A DNA stretch of 64,000 bases, from assembly GCF_000425065.1 (NCBI RefSeq), contig NZ_AULB01000003.1, positions 496,001 to 560,000 of the forward strand. The letters are read 5' to 3'. Below the pieces are notes generated by a model. The model was not told the DNA's origin, did no database searches, and saw nothing but the letters and a program-made list of their open reading frames with translations. The stretch comes from Actinomadura rifamycini DSM 43936. Lineage in GTDB: Bacteria > Actinomycetota > Actinomycetes > Streptosporangiales > Streptosporangiaceae. The translations under genes and the position numbers were made by a program. Shown in pieces: positions 34,798 through 44,234 of this stretch (within the stretch, counting starts at the first letter, position 1; the number at the start of each line of letters is the position of its first letter).

Positions 34798-35708
34798 GCG
34801 TTCTCCCGTTCGGTGAGCAGCTCGCGGGCCAGCGCGGCGAAGCGGCGGTCGCCGCCGGGCGTGGCGGCCCGCGCGAACGCCATGCCGAGTTCGGCGGCGC
34901 GGTCGGCGGCCTCCACGTCGAGGTCGAACTTGACCTCCATGTGGTCGGAGACGAACCCGATCGGGACGGCCGCGACCGCGCGGACGCCCGCGCCGTGCAG
35001 GGCGTCCAGGTGGTCGGTGATCTGCGGCTCCAGCCACGGCTGGGACGGGGGGCCGCTGCGGCTCTGGTAGACGAGGTCCCACGGCCTGCCGGGCGCGGCC
35101 GCCGCGGCGACGCGGCGCGCGGCCTCCTCGAGCTCGGCGACGTACGCCTCGCGGTTCGGCTGCGCGAGGGGCACGCTGTGCGCGGTGAAGACGAGGCGCG
35201 CGTCGTCCGGGAGCTCGCTCAGGGCGCTGATCGCGGCGTCCGTGAACGGGCCGAGGAAGCCGGGGCGGTCCCAGTAGACCGGGAGCTTGTCGATCTCAGG
35301 GGCGCCCGGGACCTCCGCCCGCGCGCGCGCGATGTCTTCGAGGTACTGGTCGTTGGTGGAGTAGCCGCTGTAGGCGGACGTGACGAACGCCGCGGCGCGC
35401 CGGATCCCGTCGTTCTTCATCTGGCGGACGGTGTCGGCCAGGTACGGGGTCCAGTGGCGGTTGCCCCAGTAGACCGGGATGTCGACGCCGTGGGCCGCGA
35501 GGTCGGCCTCGATCGCGGCCTTCAGCTCGCGGCAGAGCCGGTTGATCGGGCTGACCCCGCCGAAGAGGTAGTAGTGCTCCCCCACCTCCTTCAGGCGCTC
35601 GCGCGGGATGTTGCGCCCGCGGGTCACGTTCTCGAGGAACGGGAGCACGTCGTCGGGCCCTTCCGGCCCGCCGAAGGAGATCAGCAGCAAAGCGTCGTAC
35701 GACGTCAT
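34794..35708 (-). CDS. hemH: Ferrochelatase (coproporphyrin III type)
   Basis: A 304-residue ferrochelatase. It shows LLISFGGPEGPDDV, VYWGNRHWTPY, TSAYSGYSTNDQY, TAHSVP (catalytic His) and GFVSDHMEVKFDLD (catalytic Glu). In actinobacteria this enzyme inserts iron into coproporphyrin III on the way to haem (also named CpfC). The length is typical. ATG 35708 has GGAGGC upstream. It forms a coupled pair with suhB. Confidence 0.93.
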   Translation of the reverse strand: MTSYDALLLISFGGPEGPDDVLPFLENVTRGRNIPRERLKEVGEHYYLFGGVSPINRLCRELKAAIEADLAAHGVDIPVYWGNRHWTPYLADTVRQMKNDGIRRAAAFVTSAYSGYSTNDQYLEDIARARAEVPGAPEIDKLPVYWDRPGFLGPFTDAAISALSELPDDARLVFTAHSVPLAQPNREAYVAELEEAARRVAAAAAPGRPWDLVYQSRSGPPSQPWLEPQITDHLDALHGAGVRAVAAVPIGFVSDHMEVKFDLDVEAADRAAELGMAFARAATPGGDRRFAALARELLTERENA

Positions 35709-35819
35709 GCCTCCATCCAACCAGCCGCCTTCCGGTGGCCGGTTCCGGCGGGGCCACGTGTCGCCAAAGCCACACGGGCCGCCCGGAGGGGATGTCCGGG
35801 CCCGATCGTCCGGGCGGGC

Positions 35820-37040
35820 TCAGGAGTAGGCGTCCGCGTACGCCTTGGCGAGGTTGAGCACCTTCTGCACGTACCAGTCGGCGTGGTTGTAGTGCCAGAC
35901 GGCCCGGTAGAGCTGCTGCCCGCCCTGCCCGGCGCCGTTCGCGCACAGGTACTTCGCGGCGCCCGGGATGGCGTCGTAGGGGTTCATGATGTCGGCCTTG
36001 CCGTCGCCGTCGCCGTCCACCCCGTACGCCTTCCAGGTGGCGGGCATGAACTGCATGGGTCCGAGCGCCCCGGCGCTGGACGGGCCGACGTTGCGCCCGT
36101 GGCTGCTCTCGACCTGCCCGATCGCGGCGAGGACCGTCCAGGACAGGCCGGGGCACGTCGTCGCGGCCCGCTTGTACAGGTCGAGGTAGTCGGTCGCCCG
36201 GCCGCTGCCCGGCGCCCGGTGCTGGCTCGCGTGCAGGTTCACGACCTCCACGCCGCCGCCGAGGATCTGCTTCACCGCCTTGACGGTGGTCGCCGGGTCC
36301 ACGCCGGGGGCGTTGACGAGGACCGCGACGTTCGGGACCAGGCCCATGTCCACGCCGGCCTTCTCGCTGACGAGCATGTTGACGCCGGGGAGCCCGAGCT
36401 CGCCCGATCCGCCCATCACGAGGTTCGGCATCGTCCGGCCGACCACCGGGTACCGGGTGCCGCGGGCGAGCCGGAGCTCCTCGGCGACGTCCGGGGTGGT
36501 GACGAACTCGTCCGCGGCCAGCGCCGCCCACAGGGCCGTGTTCTTGGCGGTGCCGGGCGGCGTCCACGAGCGGAACGCCGACGGGTCGACGGCCAGCGCG
36601 TTCACCGCCCGGTTCTGCAGCTGGATCGCGCCGCCCGCGACCGCCGTGACCTCGCCGACCCGCTTCAGCTTCGCCAGCCGCTTGATCTTCGCCTGCGGGA
36701 TCGTGGCGGTGCCGACCGCGAGGACGTCCGGCGGCACCACGCGGCGCAGCGGCGCGACGTCGCCGCCGTCGGCCACGGTCACCGGCTTGCCGCGGGCCGC
36801 GCTCGGCGGGACGACCGTGCGCCCGCCGCCGTCGCCGTCCGGCCGCTCGGAGCCGCTCTCGGCCGCCGTCATGGCCGCGTACACACCGCCGGACGTGGTG
36901 CCGACCGCGAGGACCGCGATCCCCGCGATGATCAGGGGAAGGCCGCGGAGCGCCCGTCCGGGGGGCCGGGCCCCGGCGCGGTCCCGCTTCTTCTTCTCCG
37001 GCCTGCGCTTCGGCGGGCGTGTCACGGATGGAGGAGCCAC
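35820..37040 (-). CDS. Membrane-anchored lytic murein transglycosylase
   Basis: A 406-residue protein: a basic Pro-rich cytosolic tail (1-40), a membrane helix (LPLIIAGIAVLAVGTTSGGVYAAM), a Gly/Asp-rich linker, a middle domain of unknown role, and a C-terminal SLT-type lysozyme domain. The catalytic Glu lies in IGQVESSHG, followed by AGALGPMQFMPATW and a DGDGDGKADIMNPYDAI loop. It cleaves peptidoglycan glycan strands outside the membrane. The start is uncertain: GTG 37040 is preferred; TTG 37052 lies six bases after TAGTGA. No c-di-AMP riboswitch was seen upstream. Confidence 0.85.
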   Translation of the reverse strand: MAPPSVTRPPKRRPEKKKRDRAGARPPGRALRGLPLIIAGIAVLAVGTTSGGVYAAMTAAESGSERPDGDGGGRTVVPPSAARGKPVTVADGGDVAPLRRVVPPDVLAVGTATIPQAKIKRLAKLKRVGEVTAVAGGAIQLQNRAVNALAVDPSAFRSWTPPGTAKNTALWAALAADEFVTTPDVAEELRLARGTRYPVVGRTMPNLVMGGSGELGLPGVNMLVSEKAGVDMGLVPNVAVLVNAPGVDPATTVKAVKQILGGGVEVVNLHASQHRAPGSGRATDYLDLYKRAATTCPGLSWTVLAAIGQVESSHGRNVGPSSAGALGPMQFMPATWKAYGVDGDGDGKADIMNPYDAIPGAAKYLCANGAGQGGQQLYRAVWHYNHADWYVQKVLNLAKAYADAYS

Positions 37041-37291
37041 AACATTTCCCAACGAGCGTCACTAGCGGTCGGTTACACGTCTGCGCACTTCTTGCCCGGA
37101 CATACCCCGGTCAAGGGGGTGACGTCGCGGAATGTTCACCGCGAGGCCCCGGATCCCGGTGCGGGACCGCGCCCGCGGTTACCGGATAGTACGGTATCGC
37201 CCCTTCCGTCCCAGCGAGGGTCCTCCCGGGACGCCCGGACGGCCGGCGGACGATCAGTAAACGTGAACTTTCCTCACGATCGATTGCCGAG

Positions 37292-37297
37292 TAGAGT
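37292..37297 (+). promoter_or_regulatory. -10 box for a leaderless oxidase gene
   Basis: TAGAGT, six bases before ATG 37304. TTTCCT lies 17 bases upstream of it as a weak -35. No ribosome site. Confidence 0.5.
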
Positions 37298-37303
37298 CGC
37301 CGC

Positions 37304-38614
37304 ATGTCACCCGTGAGCAACCAAACGTGGCGGAACTGGGCCGGAAACCAGCAGGTCCGCCCGCACCGCGTCACGACGCCGCGGACGGCCGACGAGGTCG
37401 CCGCGGCCGTCCGCGCGGCGGCCGACGAGGGCCGCACGGTCCGGATGACCGGGACCGGACACTCCTTCACCGGCGCGGCCGTCGCCGAGGGCGTGCTGCT
37501 GCGCCCGTCCGCCCTCACCGCGGTCCGGTCCGTCGACACCGCGACCGGGCTCGTGACCGTCGAGGCGGGCCTCCCGCTGCACCGGCTGAACCGGCTGCTG
37601 GACGACCACGGGCTCGCCCTCGCCAACATGGGCGACATCCAGGAGCAGACCGTGGCCGGCGCGATCCAGACCGCCACGCACGGCACCGGCCGCGACGCCG
37701 CCGGGCTCGTCTCCCAGATCGCCGCGCTGGAGCTGGTGCTCGCCGACGGGACGACCGTGACGTGCTCGCGGGACGAGCGCCCCGACCTGTTCGACGCCGC
37801 CCGCGCGGGCCTCGGCGCCCTCGGGATCGTCACCGCCGTCACGTGGCGGACCGTCCCCGCGTTCCGGCTGCGTGCGCGGGAGGAGCCGATGGAGTGGGAC
37901 GAGGTCCTCGCGCGGATCGACGAGTTCGACGAGGCCAACGAGCACTTCGAGTTCTACTGGTTCCCGCACACCGACGGCTGCCTCACCAAGCGGAACAACC
38001 GGGTCGAGGGCCCCGCCGAGCCGCTGTCGAGGTTCCGGTACTGGCTGGACGACCGGTTCCTGTCCAACACCGTCTTCGGGGCCGTCAACCGGCTCACGCA
38101 CGCCGTGCCCGCGGCGACCCCGTTCGTCAACGGCATCTCCGCCAAGGCCCTGGGCGCCCGCACGTACACCGACACGTCCTACAAGGTCTTCACGAGCCCG
38201 CGCACCGTCCGCTTCAAGGAGCAGGAGTACGCGATCCCGCGCGAGGAGATCGTCCCGGCGCTGCGGGAGATCCGCGCCCAGTTCGCCCGGCGGGACTGGC
38301 GGGTCAGCTTCCCGATCGAGGTGCGGCTGCTCCCGCCCGAGGACGCCTGGCTGTCGATGGCGCACGCCCGCCGCACCGCGTTCATCGCCGTCCACGTGTT
38401 CAACCGCGACGCCCACGAGGACTACTTCCGCGGCGTCGAGGACGTCCTCACCGCGATCGGCGGCCGCCCGCACTGGGGCAAGCTGCACACCCGCGACGCC
38501 GCGTACCTGGAGAAGGCGTACCCCCGGTTCGCGGACTTCCGCGCGCTGCGCGACGAACTCGACCCCGACCGCCGCTTCGCCAACCCCTACACCCGGCGGG
38601 TCTTCGGCGACTGA
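37304..38614 (+). CDS. FAD-linked D-arabinono-1,4-lactone / L-gulonolactone oxidase
   Basis: A 436-residue flavoprotein of the vanillyl-alcohol oxidase superfamily. The FAD-binding domain has GTGHSFTGAA, where the His is the usual covalent FAD attachment site, and GAIQTATHGTG. The C-terminal ALO domain ends with GRPHWGKLHT and DPDRRFANPYTRRVF. Such enzymes oxidise aldonolactones to ascorbate-like products, or act on sugars and polyols (xylitol/alditol oxidases); the substrate cannot be fixed. The start has a -10 six bases away and no ribosome site. Confidence 0.88.
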   Translation: MSPVSNQTWRNWAGNQQVRPHRVTTPRTADEVAAAVRAAADEGRTVRMTGTGHSFTGAAVAEGVLLRPSALTAVRSVDTATGLVTVEAGLPLHRLNRLLDDHGLALANMGDIQEQTVAGAIQTATHGTGRDAAGLVSQIAALELVLADGTTVTCSRDERPDLFDAARAGLGALGIVTAVTWRTVPAFRLRAREEPMEWDEVLARIDEFDEANEHFEFYWFPHTDGCLTKRNNRVEGPAEPLSRFRYWLDDRFLSNTVFGAVNRLTHAVPAATPFVNGISAKALGARTYTDTSYKVFTSPRTVRFKEQEYAIPREEIVPALREIRAQFARRDWRVSFPIEVRLLPPEDAWLSMAHARRTAFIAVHVFNRDAHEDYFRGVEDVLTAIGGRPHWGKLHTRDAAYLEKAYPRFADFRALRDELDPDRRFANPYTRRVFGD

Positions 38615-38645
38615 GCCGGTTCCCGGCGACCGCGCCGGAACCGGC
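38615..38645. terminator. Hairpin between convergent genes
   Basis: GCCGGTTCC at 38615-38623 pairs with GGAACCGGC at 38637-38645 around a 13-base loop, immediately after the oxidase stop. Confidence 0.5.
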
Positions 38646-38670
38646 CCCGCGCCGATCCCCGGCGCCCGCG

Positions 38671-39711
38671 TCAGTTCCCGGTGTCCGCGTCCGTCCCGTT
38701 CTGCTGCTCCTGGCCGCCGCCGGACGGCGGGGACGCGGTGGGCGTGTCGGGGGTTTCGGGCGCCGTCGTCGGGGGCGGTCCGGTCGGCTCGTCCGTCGTC
38801 CCGCCGGTGGGCGCGTCGCCGGACGGTCCGGGCGTCGCGCCGCCCGTGGAGTCCGTCCCGGTCTCGCCGCCGGACTCGCCGGTGCCGCCGGTCGGCGCCT
38901 CCTCCGCCGGGCTCTCGGCGGGGGCCTCGGCGGGCGCGGTGCCCCCACCGGTCGGCGCGTCCGTCGGGGTCTCCTCGACCCGGCCGCCCGACCCGTCGCC
39001 GTCGCCGCCGAGGACGTGCGTGACGGTGAGGCCGCCGCCGCTGCCGCCGCCGATCGGTCCGCCGGTGGTCGCCTCGTAGACCGTGATCCCGCCGAGCACC
39101 ACCGCGAACACCGCGGCGGACGACGCCGCGAGCTTCACCCAGTTCTGCTTCGCCCACGCGAGCGTCTCGTCCAGGGCCGAGCGCCGGGCGACCCGCCGCC
39201 GGGCGTCCTCGCCCGCCTCCGCGGCGAGCGCGCCGGCGACCGTGCGGGACGGGTCGACCCGCGTCGCCCCCGGGTCGCCGTGCGGGCCGTCGAGCCGGGT
39301 GGCGTTCGGGTCGCCGTGCGGGCCGTCGAGGAGGCCGGCGCCCGCGTCCAGCCGCGTCGCGTTCGGGTCCCCGCCGGGCGGCCGGACCATCGTGCGGGCC
39401 GGGTCCGCGCCCGCGGGCCAGACCGCGGTCCGGGTCGGGTCGGCGCTCGTCGCTTCCTCCGCCGCGTCCTCGGCCGTCTCCCGGCGGCGCGCGGCGCCGT
39501 GCACGTGGGACATGTCCCGGATCTGGTCGCGCCCCTGGTCCAGGTAGTGCTTGCAGACGGCGGCGCCCGCCGTCGAGATCACGCTCATCAGCGCGGTGCC
39601 GATGACCGTCCCGTACACCCCCAGGAAGGACGCGCCGATCGCGGCGACGGCCGTCGCGACCCCGCTCGCGATCACCTGCGTCGTGCTCAGATCGGGAAGC
39701 TTGCGGCGCAT
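38671..39711 (-). CDS. Membrane protein with clustered D-P-x-x-T motifs and Pro/Thr/Gly-rich exterior
   Basis: A 346-residue protein of no known family. An N-terminal hydrophobic region (two helices, residues 10-50) is followed by a cytosolic stretch with six D-P-x-x-T units (DPTRT, DPARTM, DPNATRLD twice, DPGATRVD, DPSRT) between residues 88 and 160. A membrane helix (KLAASSAAVFAVVLGGITVY, about residues 190-210) leads to a 130-residue low-complexity exterior of Pro, Thr, Gly and Glu. The repeated Thr sites look suited to Ser/Thr kinase modification (inference). ATG 39711 has GGGG close upstream. It is divergent from sepH. Confidence 0.65.
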   Translation of the reverse strand: MRRKLPDLSTTQVIASGVATAVAAIGASFLGVYGTVIGTALMSVISTAGAAVCKHYLDQGRDQIRDMSHVHGAARRRETAEDAAEEATSADPTRTAVWPAGADPARTMVRPPGGDPNATRLDAGAGLLDGPHGDPNATRLDGPHGDPGATRVDPSRTVAGALAAEAGEDARRRVARRSALDETLAWAKQNWVKLAASSAAVFAVVLGGITVYEATTGGPIGGGSGGGLTVTHVLGGDGDGSGGRVEETPTDAPTGGGTAPAEAPAESPAEEAPTGGTGESGGETGTDSTGGATPGPSGDAPTGGTTDEPTGPPPTTAPETPDTPTASPPSGGGQEQQNGTDADTGN

Positions 39712-40150
39712 TACCCCGATTCACCCCCGTTGAATCCCCCAAAGTCTCCGGAATCGAAACTAACCGGACGATCACGGTGTTCCGAACCGCAACGTGACGC
39801 TCGCTACGCGAACCGGGTGGAGACGGGCGTTCGGGTGCGGCACAGTGGGGAAAAGGTTCCTCAAGTTTCAGACAGAGGGCCTTCGGCCGGACCCGGGCAC
39901 CGGCAAGCTTGGTCAGGCGCCTCCTTCCTCGACGTGGAGGGGGCTTCGAGAGCGGCGATGTTCGGACATGCCGGGTACGGTGCTGGCAGCAGGTGTGTCC
40001 GGAAGAGAGACTCGGGAACCCGGGGGAAGGGCACGCATGCGCCCTCGGCGGGCAACGGACGGCCGGGCGGTGCGGGAGCGGTGACGCGCTCGCATCCGGC
40101 TCGCGGTCCGGCGCCCTCCGTGCCGTCAGGACAGGGCAGGAAGGACACGC
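39712..40150. other. 439-base gene-free region between the membrane protein and sepH
   Basis: Frames on both strands look like noise: Arg-rich, no ribosome site. GATTC and GAATC form a small inverted repeat at about 39718-39736 upstream of the membrane-protein gene. The rest presumably holds the sepH promoter and 5' leader, but no box stands out. Confidence 0.5.
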
Positions 40151-41902
40151 ATGCAGGAGCTGCGCCTCGTCGCGGTCAGCGAGGACGGTACGTACCTCGT
40201 CCTGGCCACCGCGGGCCGAGGCACCCGGTTCACCCTGCCCGTCGACGACCGGCTCCGCGCCGCGGTCCGTGGGCACTTCTCCCGCCTCGGCCAGTTCGAG
40301 ATCGAAGTGGAGAGTCCCTTGCGTCCCAAGGAGATCCAGGCCCGCATCAGGTCCGGCGAGACCGCGGAGGAGATCGCCGAGTCCGCGGGCATCCCCGTGG
40401 AGCGGGTCCGCTGGTTCGAGGGCCCGGTCCTGCAGGAACGCGAGTACATGGCGCAGCAGGCGCAGCGCGTCACCGTCCGGCGGCCCGGCGAGTCCACGCC
40501 CGGCCCGCCGCTCGGCGAGACCGTCGAGGAGCGCCTCGGCCGCGGCGGCGTCGACCTCGAGGACGTCGAGTGGGACGCCTGGAAGTGCGACGACGGCACC
40601 TGGCGCGTCCGCCTCTCCTTCTTCGACAACGGCCGCCCGCACGCCGCCGAGTGGGCGTTCGACCCGCGCCGCCGGAACGTCTCCCCGCTGGACGAGATCG
40701 CCGCGCGGCTCAGCGCCGGCGACTGGGACGACGATGACGACCTCTCCGACACCGTCACCCCGCTGGTCCCCCGCCGCCCCGCGATGAAGGTCGTCACCGA
40801 CGGCCGCGACGTGGGCCGCGAGATCCGCGAGGTGGGCCCGCGCGACTTCGGGCGCGGCCTGCCCGCCGACCCCGAGCCGCCGCTCGAGCGCGCGTCCGAG
40901 CCGCCGCTGCGCGCCGCCGAGCCCCGCGAGTACATCGTCGAGCGCGGCCGCATCGTCGACCCGCGCCCCGCGTTCCCGGGCGGCCGCGACCCCGGGCGCC
41001 CCCGCGAGGCCGCCGCCGGCCGCGAGCCCATCCGCCCGTTCGACGACGCCGAGCCCGAGGCGCCGTCCGCCGGGACGCGCCCCGAGGCCCGCCCCAGCGA
41101 GGCGCCGTGGCGCCGCGCGCCCGAGCCGTCCCTGGAGGAGCTCGGGGGCATCGAGGGCATCGAGGGCCTCACGGCCCCGGCGGAGGCCGCGAAGCCGGCG
41201 GACGCCCCGGCCGCCGAGGACGAGCCGGCGGCCGACGAGACGCCGCGGGAGCGCGCCGGCGAGGACGAGAAGACCCCCGAACCCGCCGCCGAGGCCGCCG
41301 AGACGGACGAGGACGCGCGCCCTGACACCGCCCACGAGGCGGCCGAGGCCGACGCCGACGAGCCTGCCGCGGAGCGGGACGACGCCGAAGCCGACGCCGA
41401 CGCCCGTCCGGCCGGCGAGCCGGACGAGCCGGACGAGCCGGAGACGCACGCGGACACCGCGGACGAGACGCCCGCGGACGAGCCCGCGGCCGAGGCCGCG
41501 GCCGAGCCCGCCGCCGCGGCCGAGGAGCCCGCCGACGAGCCCGCTCCCGCCCGCCCGGAACCCCGCGACGAGCCCGCCGCCCGCGAGCCCGCCGCGCGCG
41601 AGCAGGCGCCCGCCGAACCGGCGGCGGCCCGCGAGCAGGCGTCCCGCGAGAAGGCCAAGCCCGCGCCGCCGCGCGCGCCGCGCCGCGAGCCCGCCCGTCC
41701 GGCCCCGAAGAAGAAGCCCGCGACGCGCCCGACCATGCCCGCCGCGCAGGACAAGCCCGTCACCGGGCCCCCGGCGGCGGCCGCCGCGGACGCCTCACCG
41801 GCGACGCAGCGACCGGCGCGCGCGCGGCGCAAGTCCAAGGGCAAGCGGGCCTCCGTGCCGTCCTGGGACGAGATCATGTTCGGCGCCCGGCGTCCCGAGT
41901 GA
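40151..41902 (+). CDS. sepH: Septation protein SepH
   Basis: A 583-residue protein. Residues 1-190 form the SepH/DUF3071 domain: MQELRLVAVSEDGTYLVLAT, the helix-turn-helix-like ETAEEIAESAGIPVERVRWFEGP, and a VEWDAWKCDDGTWRVRLSFF strand pair. The C-terminal 390 residues are disordered, rich in Glu, Ala, Asp, Pro and Arg, ending in a basic KSKGKR stretch. In Streptomyces SepH binds FtsZ and promotes its assembly during septation; the same role is expected here. ATG 40151 has GGAAGGA upstream. Confidence 0.92.
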   Translation: MQELRLVAVSEDGTYLVLATAGRGTRFTLPVDDRLRAAVRGHFSRLGQFEIEVESPLRPKEIQARIRSGETAEEIAESAGIPVERVRWFEGPVLQEREYMAQQAQRVTVRRPGESTPGPPLGETVEERLGRGGVDLEDVEWDAWKCDDGTWRVRLSFFDNGRPHAAEWAFDPRRRNVSPLDEIAARLSAGDWDDDDDLSDTVTPLVPRRPAMKVVTDGRDVGREIREVGPRDFGRGLPADPEPPLERASEPPLRAAEPREYIVERGRIVDPRPAFPGGRDPGRPREAAAGREPIRPFDDAEPEAPSAGTRPEARPSEAPWRRAPEPSLEELGGIEGIEGLTAPAEAAKPADAPAAEDEPAADETPRERAGEDEKTPEPAAEAAETDEDARPDTAHEAAEADADEPAAERDDAEADADARPAGEPDEPDEPETHADTADETPADEPAAEAAAEPAAAAEEPADEPAPARPEPRDEPAAREPAAREQAPAEPAAAREQASREKAKPAPPRAPRREPARPAPKKKPATRPTMPAAQDKPVTGPPAAAAADASPATQRPARARRKSKGKRASVPSWDEIMFGARRPE

Positions 41903-41956
41903 CCCCCGCCCCGCGACCGGGCCACGGCGCGGACGCCCGCCCCGCGGGCGGGGCGG

Positions 41957-43459
41957 TCACTTCTCCAGGAAGGGGCGGACCCAGTCGGGCGTGATCTCGG
42001 CGGCGAACGCGACCGCGTCCTCCTCGGACATGTCGATCGCCGGGTAGCCGCCGTCGCCCGCGCCCACCGCGACGTCCAGGGTCGCCAGGCCCAGCCGCCG
42101 CTGGAACAGCGTCCGCCGGAACCGCCAGCCGACGATCGCGCCGTGCTCCACCACCACCTGGCGCCGCTTCAGCGATCCCGACCGGACGCTCAGCCGCTCG
42201 CCGTCGGTGACGTGCCCGAGCTGCCGGTACCGGTCGAGCCCCAACGGCACCGCGAGGAGCGCCAGGACCGCGCACGCCGCCGCGATCCACGGGCGTCCCG
42301 CCGCCACCGCCAGCACCCCGACGGCCCCCGGCGGCGCGACCGCCCGCACCACCCGGCGTCCGCGCGCGGCCCGCGGATGGCGGCGCAGCGGGCCGGGCAC
42401 CGCGCCCACCACCCGCGCGGCCAGCTCCTCCGCGACCGGACGGGGCGCGGCGGGCAGCAGCCGGCCCCGGTGCGCCGCGTCGCCGAGCCCGGTGACGAGC
42501 GCGCCGAGCCGCCGGACGCCGCCGAGCCGCTCCAGCGGGTTGTCGGCCAGCTCCACCCCGCGCAGCCTGCGGCGCTCCAGCGTCACGCTGCGCCGCGTGG
42601 CCAGCCCGCGCTCCGCGACGATCGAGCCGTTCCGCTCCGCGACGGTGAAATCCCAGTTGAACAGGCTGAACGCGATCACCGACATGACCGGCAGCGCGAA
42701 CAGCGCCAGCACCGCGAGCGCCACCACGGCCGCCGCCGGCAGCCCCACCACCTCGTGCCCGACGGTCTCGACGCGCTCCCGGGTGATCAGCCCCAGGTCG
42801 TCGCCGAGGTTGTAGAGCGTCCCGAGGAGGCTGCCCGCCAGCGCGAACGGCGTCAGCAGGTACGCGCCGCTGAGCGGGGCGTACACGAACCAGCGGCGCC
42901 GCATCCGGGCCAGGACGCGGCGCGGCGGCGCCCCGCCCCCCGCCGGCTCGTCGGCCGCCCGGTCCAGCAGCACCCGCCGCAGCCGCTCGGCCTCCCGCCG
43001 GGAGACGGCGTTCAGCGTCCCCTCCCCGCCCTCCGAGCCGGCGTCGACATGGACGACCGCGAGGCCCAGCGTCCGGTGCGGCAGCGACGTGCTGACGTCC
43101 ACGCCCCGGATGCGGTCGCGCGGGATGCTCTTCACCGACCGGCCGATCAGCGTGCGGCGCAGCTCGATGCGGTCGTCGCGGACCGCGTACGTGAACGTCG
43201 CCCAGCCCGCCACGTGGAACACCAGGCCGATCCCGAGGCCCGCGAGGGTGAAGTAGAACGCCGTGGACAGCCCGCCCACCACCAGGCCCGTCGCCCCGGC
43301 CGCCAGCAGCGCGATCAGCTCCCGGACGGCCCCGACCACGAACGTCAGCGGATGCAGCCGCCGGACCCCCGTCTCGCCGGACGCCGATGAGTCCGGGACG
43401 TCCGGCGAGTCGGAGACATGTGGGGTTTCCGCTTCGTCAGGTGTTCCGCGCGGCGTCAC
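41957..43459 (-). CDS. PH-domain membrane protein, YdbT-like
   Basis: A 500-residue membrane protein with bacterial PH (bPH2/DUF304) domains between pairs of membrane helices. It shows IELRRTLIGRSVKSIPRDRIRGVDVS, ERNGSIVAERGLATRRSVTLERRRLRGVEL and a last copy SVRSGSLKRRQVVVEHGAIVG. In Bacillus, YdbS and YdbT act together in antimicrobial-peptide resistance; function here is inferred. GTG 43459 overlaps the YdbS-like stop (GTGA), extending the N-terminus by an acidic stretch. Confidence 0.82.
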   Translation of the reverse strand: MTPRGTPDEAETPHVSDSPDVPDSSASGETGVRRLHPLTFVVGAVRELIALLAAGATGLVVGGLSTAFYFTLAGLGIGLVFHVAGWATFTYAVRDDRIELRRTLIGRSVKSIPRDRIRGVDVSTSLPHRTLGLAVVHVDAGSEGGEGTLNAVSRREAERLRRVLLDRAADEPAGGGAPPRRVLARMRRRWFVYAPLSGAYLLTPFALAGSLLGTLYNLGDDLGLITRERVETVGHEVVGLPAAAVVALAVLALFALPVMSVIAFSLFNWDFTVAERNGSIVAERGLATRRSVTLERRRLRGVELADNPLERLGGVRRLGALVTGLGDAAHRGRLLPAAPRPVAEELAARVVGAVPGPLRRHPRAARGRRVVRAVAPPGAVGVLAVAAGRPWIAAACAVLALLAVPLGLDRYRQLGHVTDGERLSVRSGSLKRRQVVVEHGAIVGWRFRRTLFQRRLGLATLDVAVGAGDGGYPAIDMSEEDAVAFAAEITPDWVRPFLEK

Positions 43460-44016
43460 GTGGCGTCGTCGCGGAGGTCGTGGGCCCGGTGGGCCAGGTC
43501 GTCCGCCAGCCGGGTCGCGACGCCCGCCGGCAGGCCGGAAACCTCGGACGAACCCGTGTGGGAGGCGGTGTTGATCTCGATGGTGGCCAGGCCGAGCAGC
43601 CGCTCGATCCAGCCCTGCTCGGTGTCGACGGTCTGGATGCGGCTCACCGGCACCAGCAGCCACTCGCGGCTGAACCAGCCCGTGCGGGTGTACACGACGT
43701 CGGCGCTGACCTCCCAGCGGTGCACGCGGTAGCGCCAGACGGGCGCGACCGTCACCATCAGCAGCCCGGCGGCGCCCACGCCCCAGGGCAGGACGCCGAC
43801 GCGGTCGGACAGCCAGCCGGGAAGCCACTCGGCCTGCGCGTCGCCGAGCCAGGCCGCCACGCCGAGCGACAGGCCGAATCCCAGCCCCCACAGCAGCAGG
43901 TACTCGATCGCCCAGTGGGCGATCGCGCGCCGGGACACGCGGTGCGCGGGCGCCCGCAACCGCGGCGGGTGCGGCCTCCCGCCGTCCCCGTGCAGGTCGC
44001 GCCGCACCGACGTCAC
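43456..44016 (-). CDS. PH-domain membrane protein, YdbS-like
   Basis: A 186-residue protein with two adjacent membrane helices (residues 30-90) and one bPH2 domain: YRVHRWEVSADVVYTRTGWFSREWLLVPVSRIQTVDTEQGWIERLLGL is its visible core (positions about 95-140), with the family pattern R-I-Q-x-V-D. It forms a coupled pair with the larger PH protein. The GTG start follows TACACT by six bases and lacks a ribosome site, so the operon is probably leaderless. Confidence 0.82.
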   Translation of the reverse strand: MTSVRRDLHGDGGRPHPPRLRAPAHRVSRRAIAHWAIEYLLLWGLGFGLSLGVAAWLGDAQAEWLPGWLSDRVGVLPWGVGAAGLLMVTVAPVWRYRVHRWEVSADVVYTRTGWFSREWLLVPVSRIQTVDTEQGWIERLLGLATIEINTASHTGSSEVSGLPAGVATRLADDLAHRAHDLRDDAT

Positions 44017-44022
44017 ACCGCG

Positions 44023-44028
44023 AGTGTA
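44023..44028 (-). promoter_or_regulatory. -10 box for the leaderless PH-domain operon
   Basis: TACACT on the minus strand, six bases before GTG 44016. Confidence 0.5.
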
Positions 44029-44234
44029 AGGGCCCCGGCGCGTCCGGGCGCGGGTGCGCCGGGGCGATCAGCGCCGTGTCAGCGTTCTGTCAGACCCGGA
44101 TGCGAAGGTGAAGGGACGCCGAGCGCAGGCGGCGGGGCGGCGAAAACCGAATGCTTCCGGCTCGGGGCAGGTCGTAGGTTGGCGTGTCCGCGCGCGGGGC
44201 ACAGTCCGGCACACCACTTTTCCTAGGAGACCTC

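Noticed and set aside
37041..37303. ydaO/c-di-AMP riboswitch before the lytic transglycosylase
   Set aside because: Such elements often precede cell-wall hydrolases in actinobacteria, but the conserved core was not found here.
39794..40148. Frames of about 95 codons on both strands before sepH
   Set aside because: They mirror one another, lack ribosome sites and show no family features.
41920..41955. GC-rich hairpin between sepH and the PH-domain operon
   Set aside because: Several overlapping short palindromic pairings are possible but none gives a clean stem; a terminator cannot be placed with confidence.
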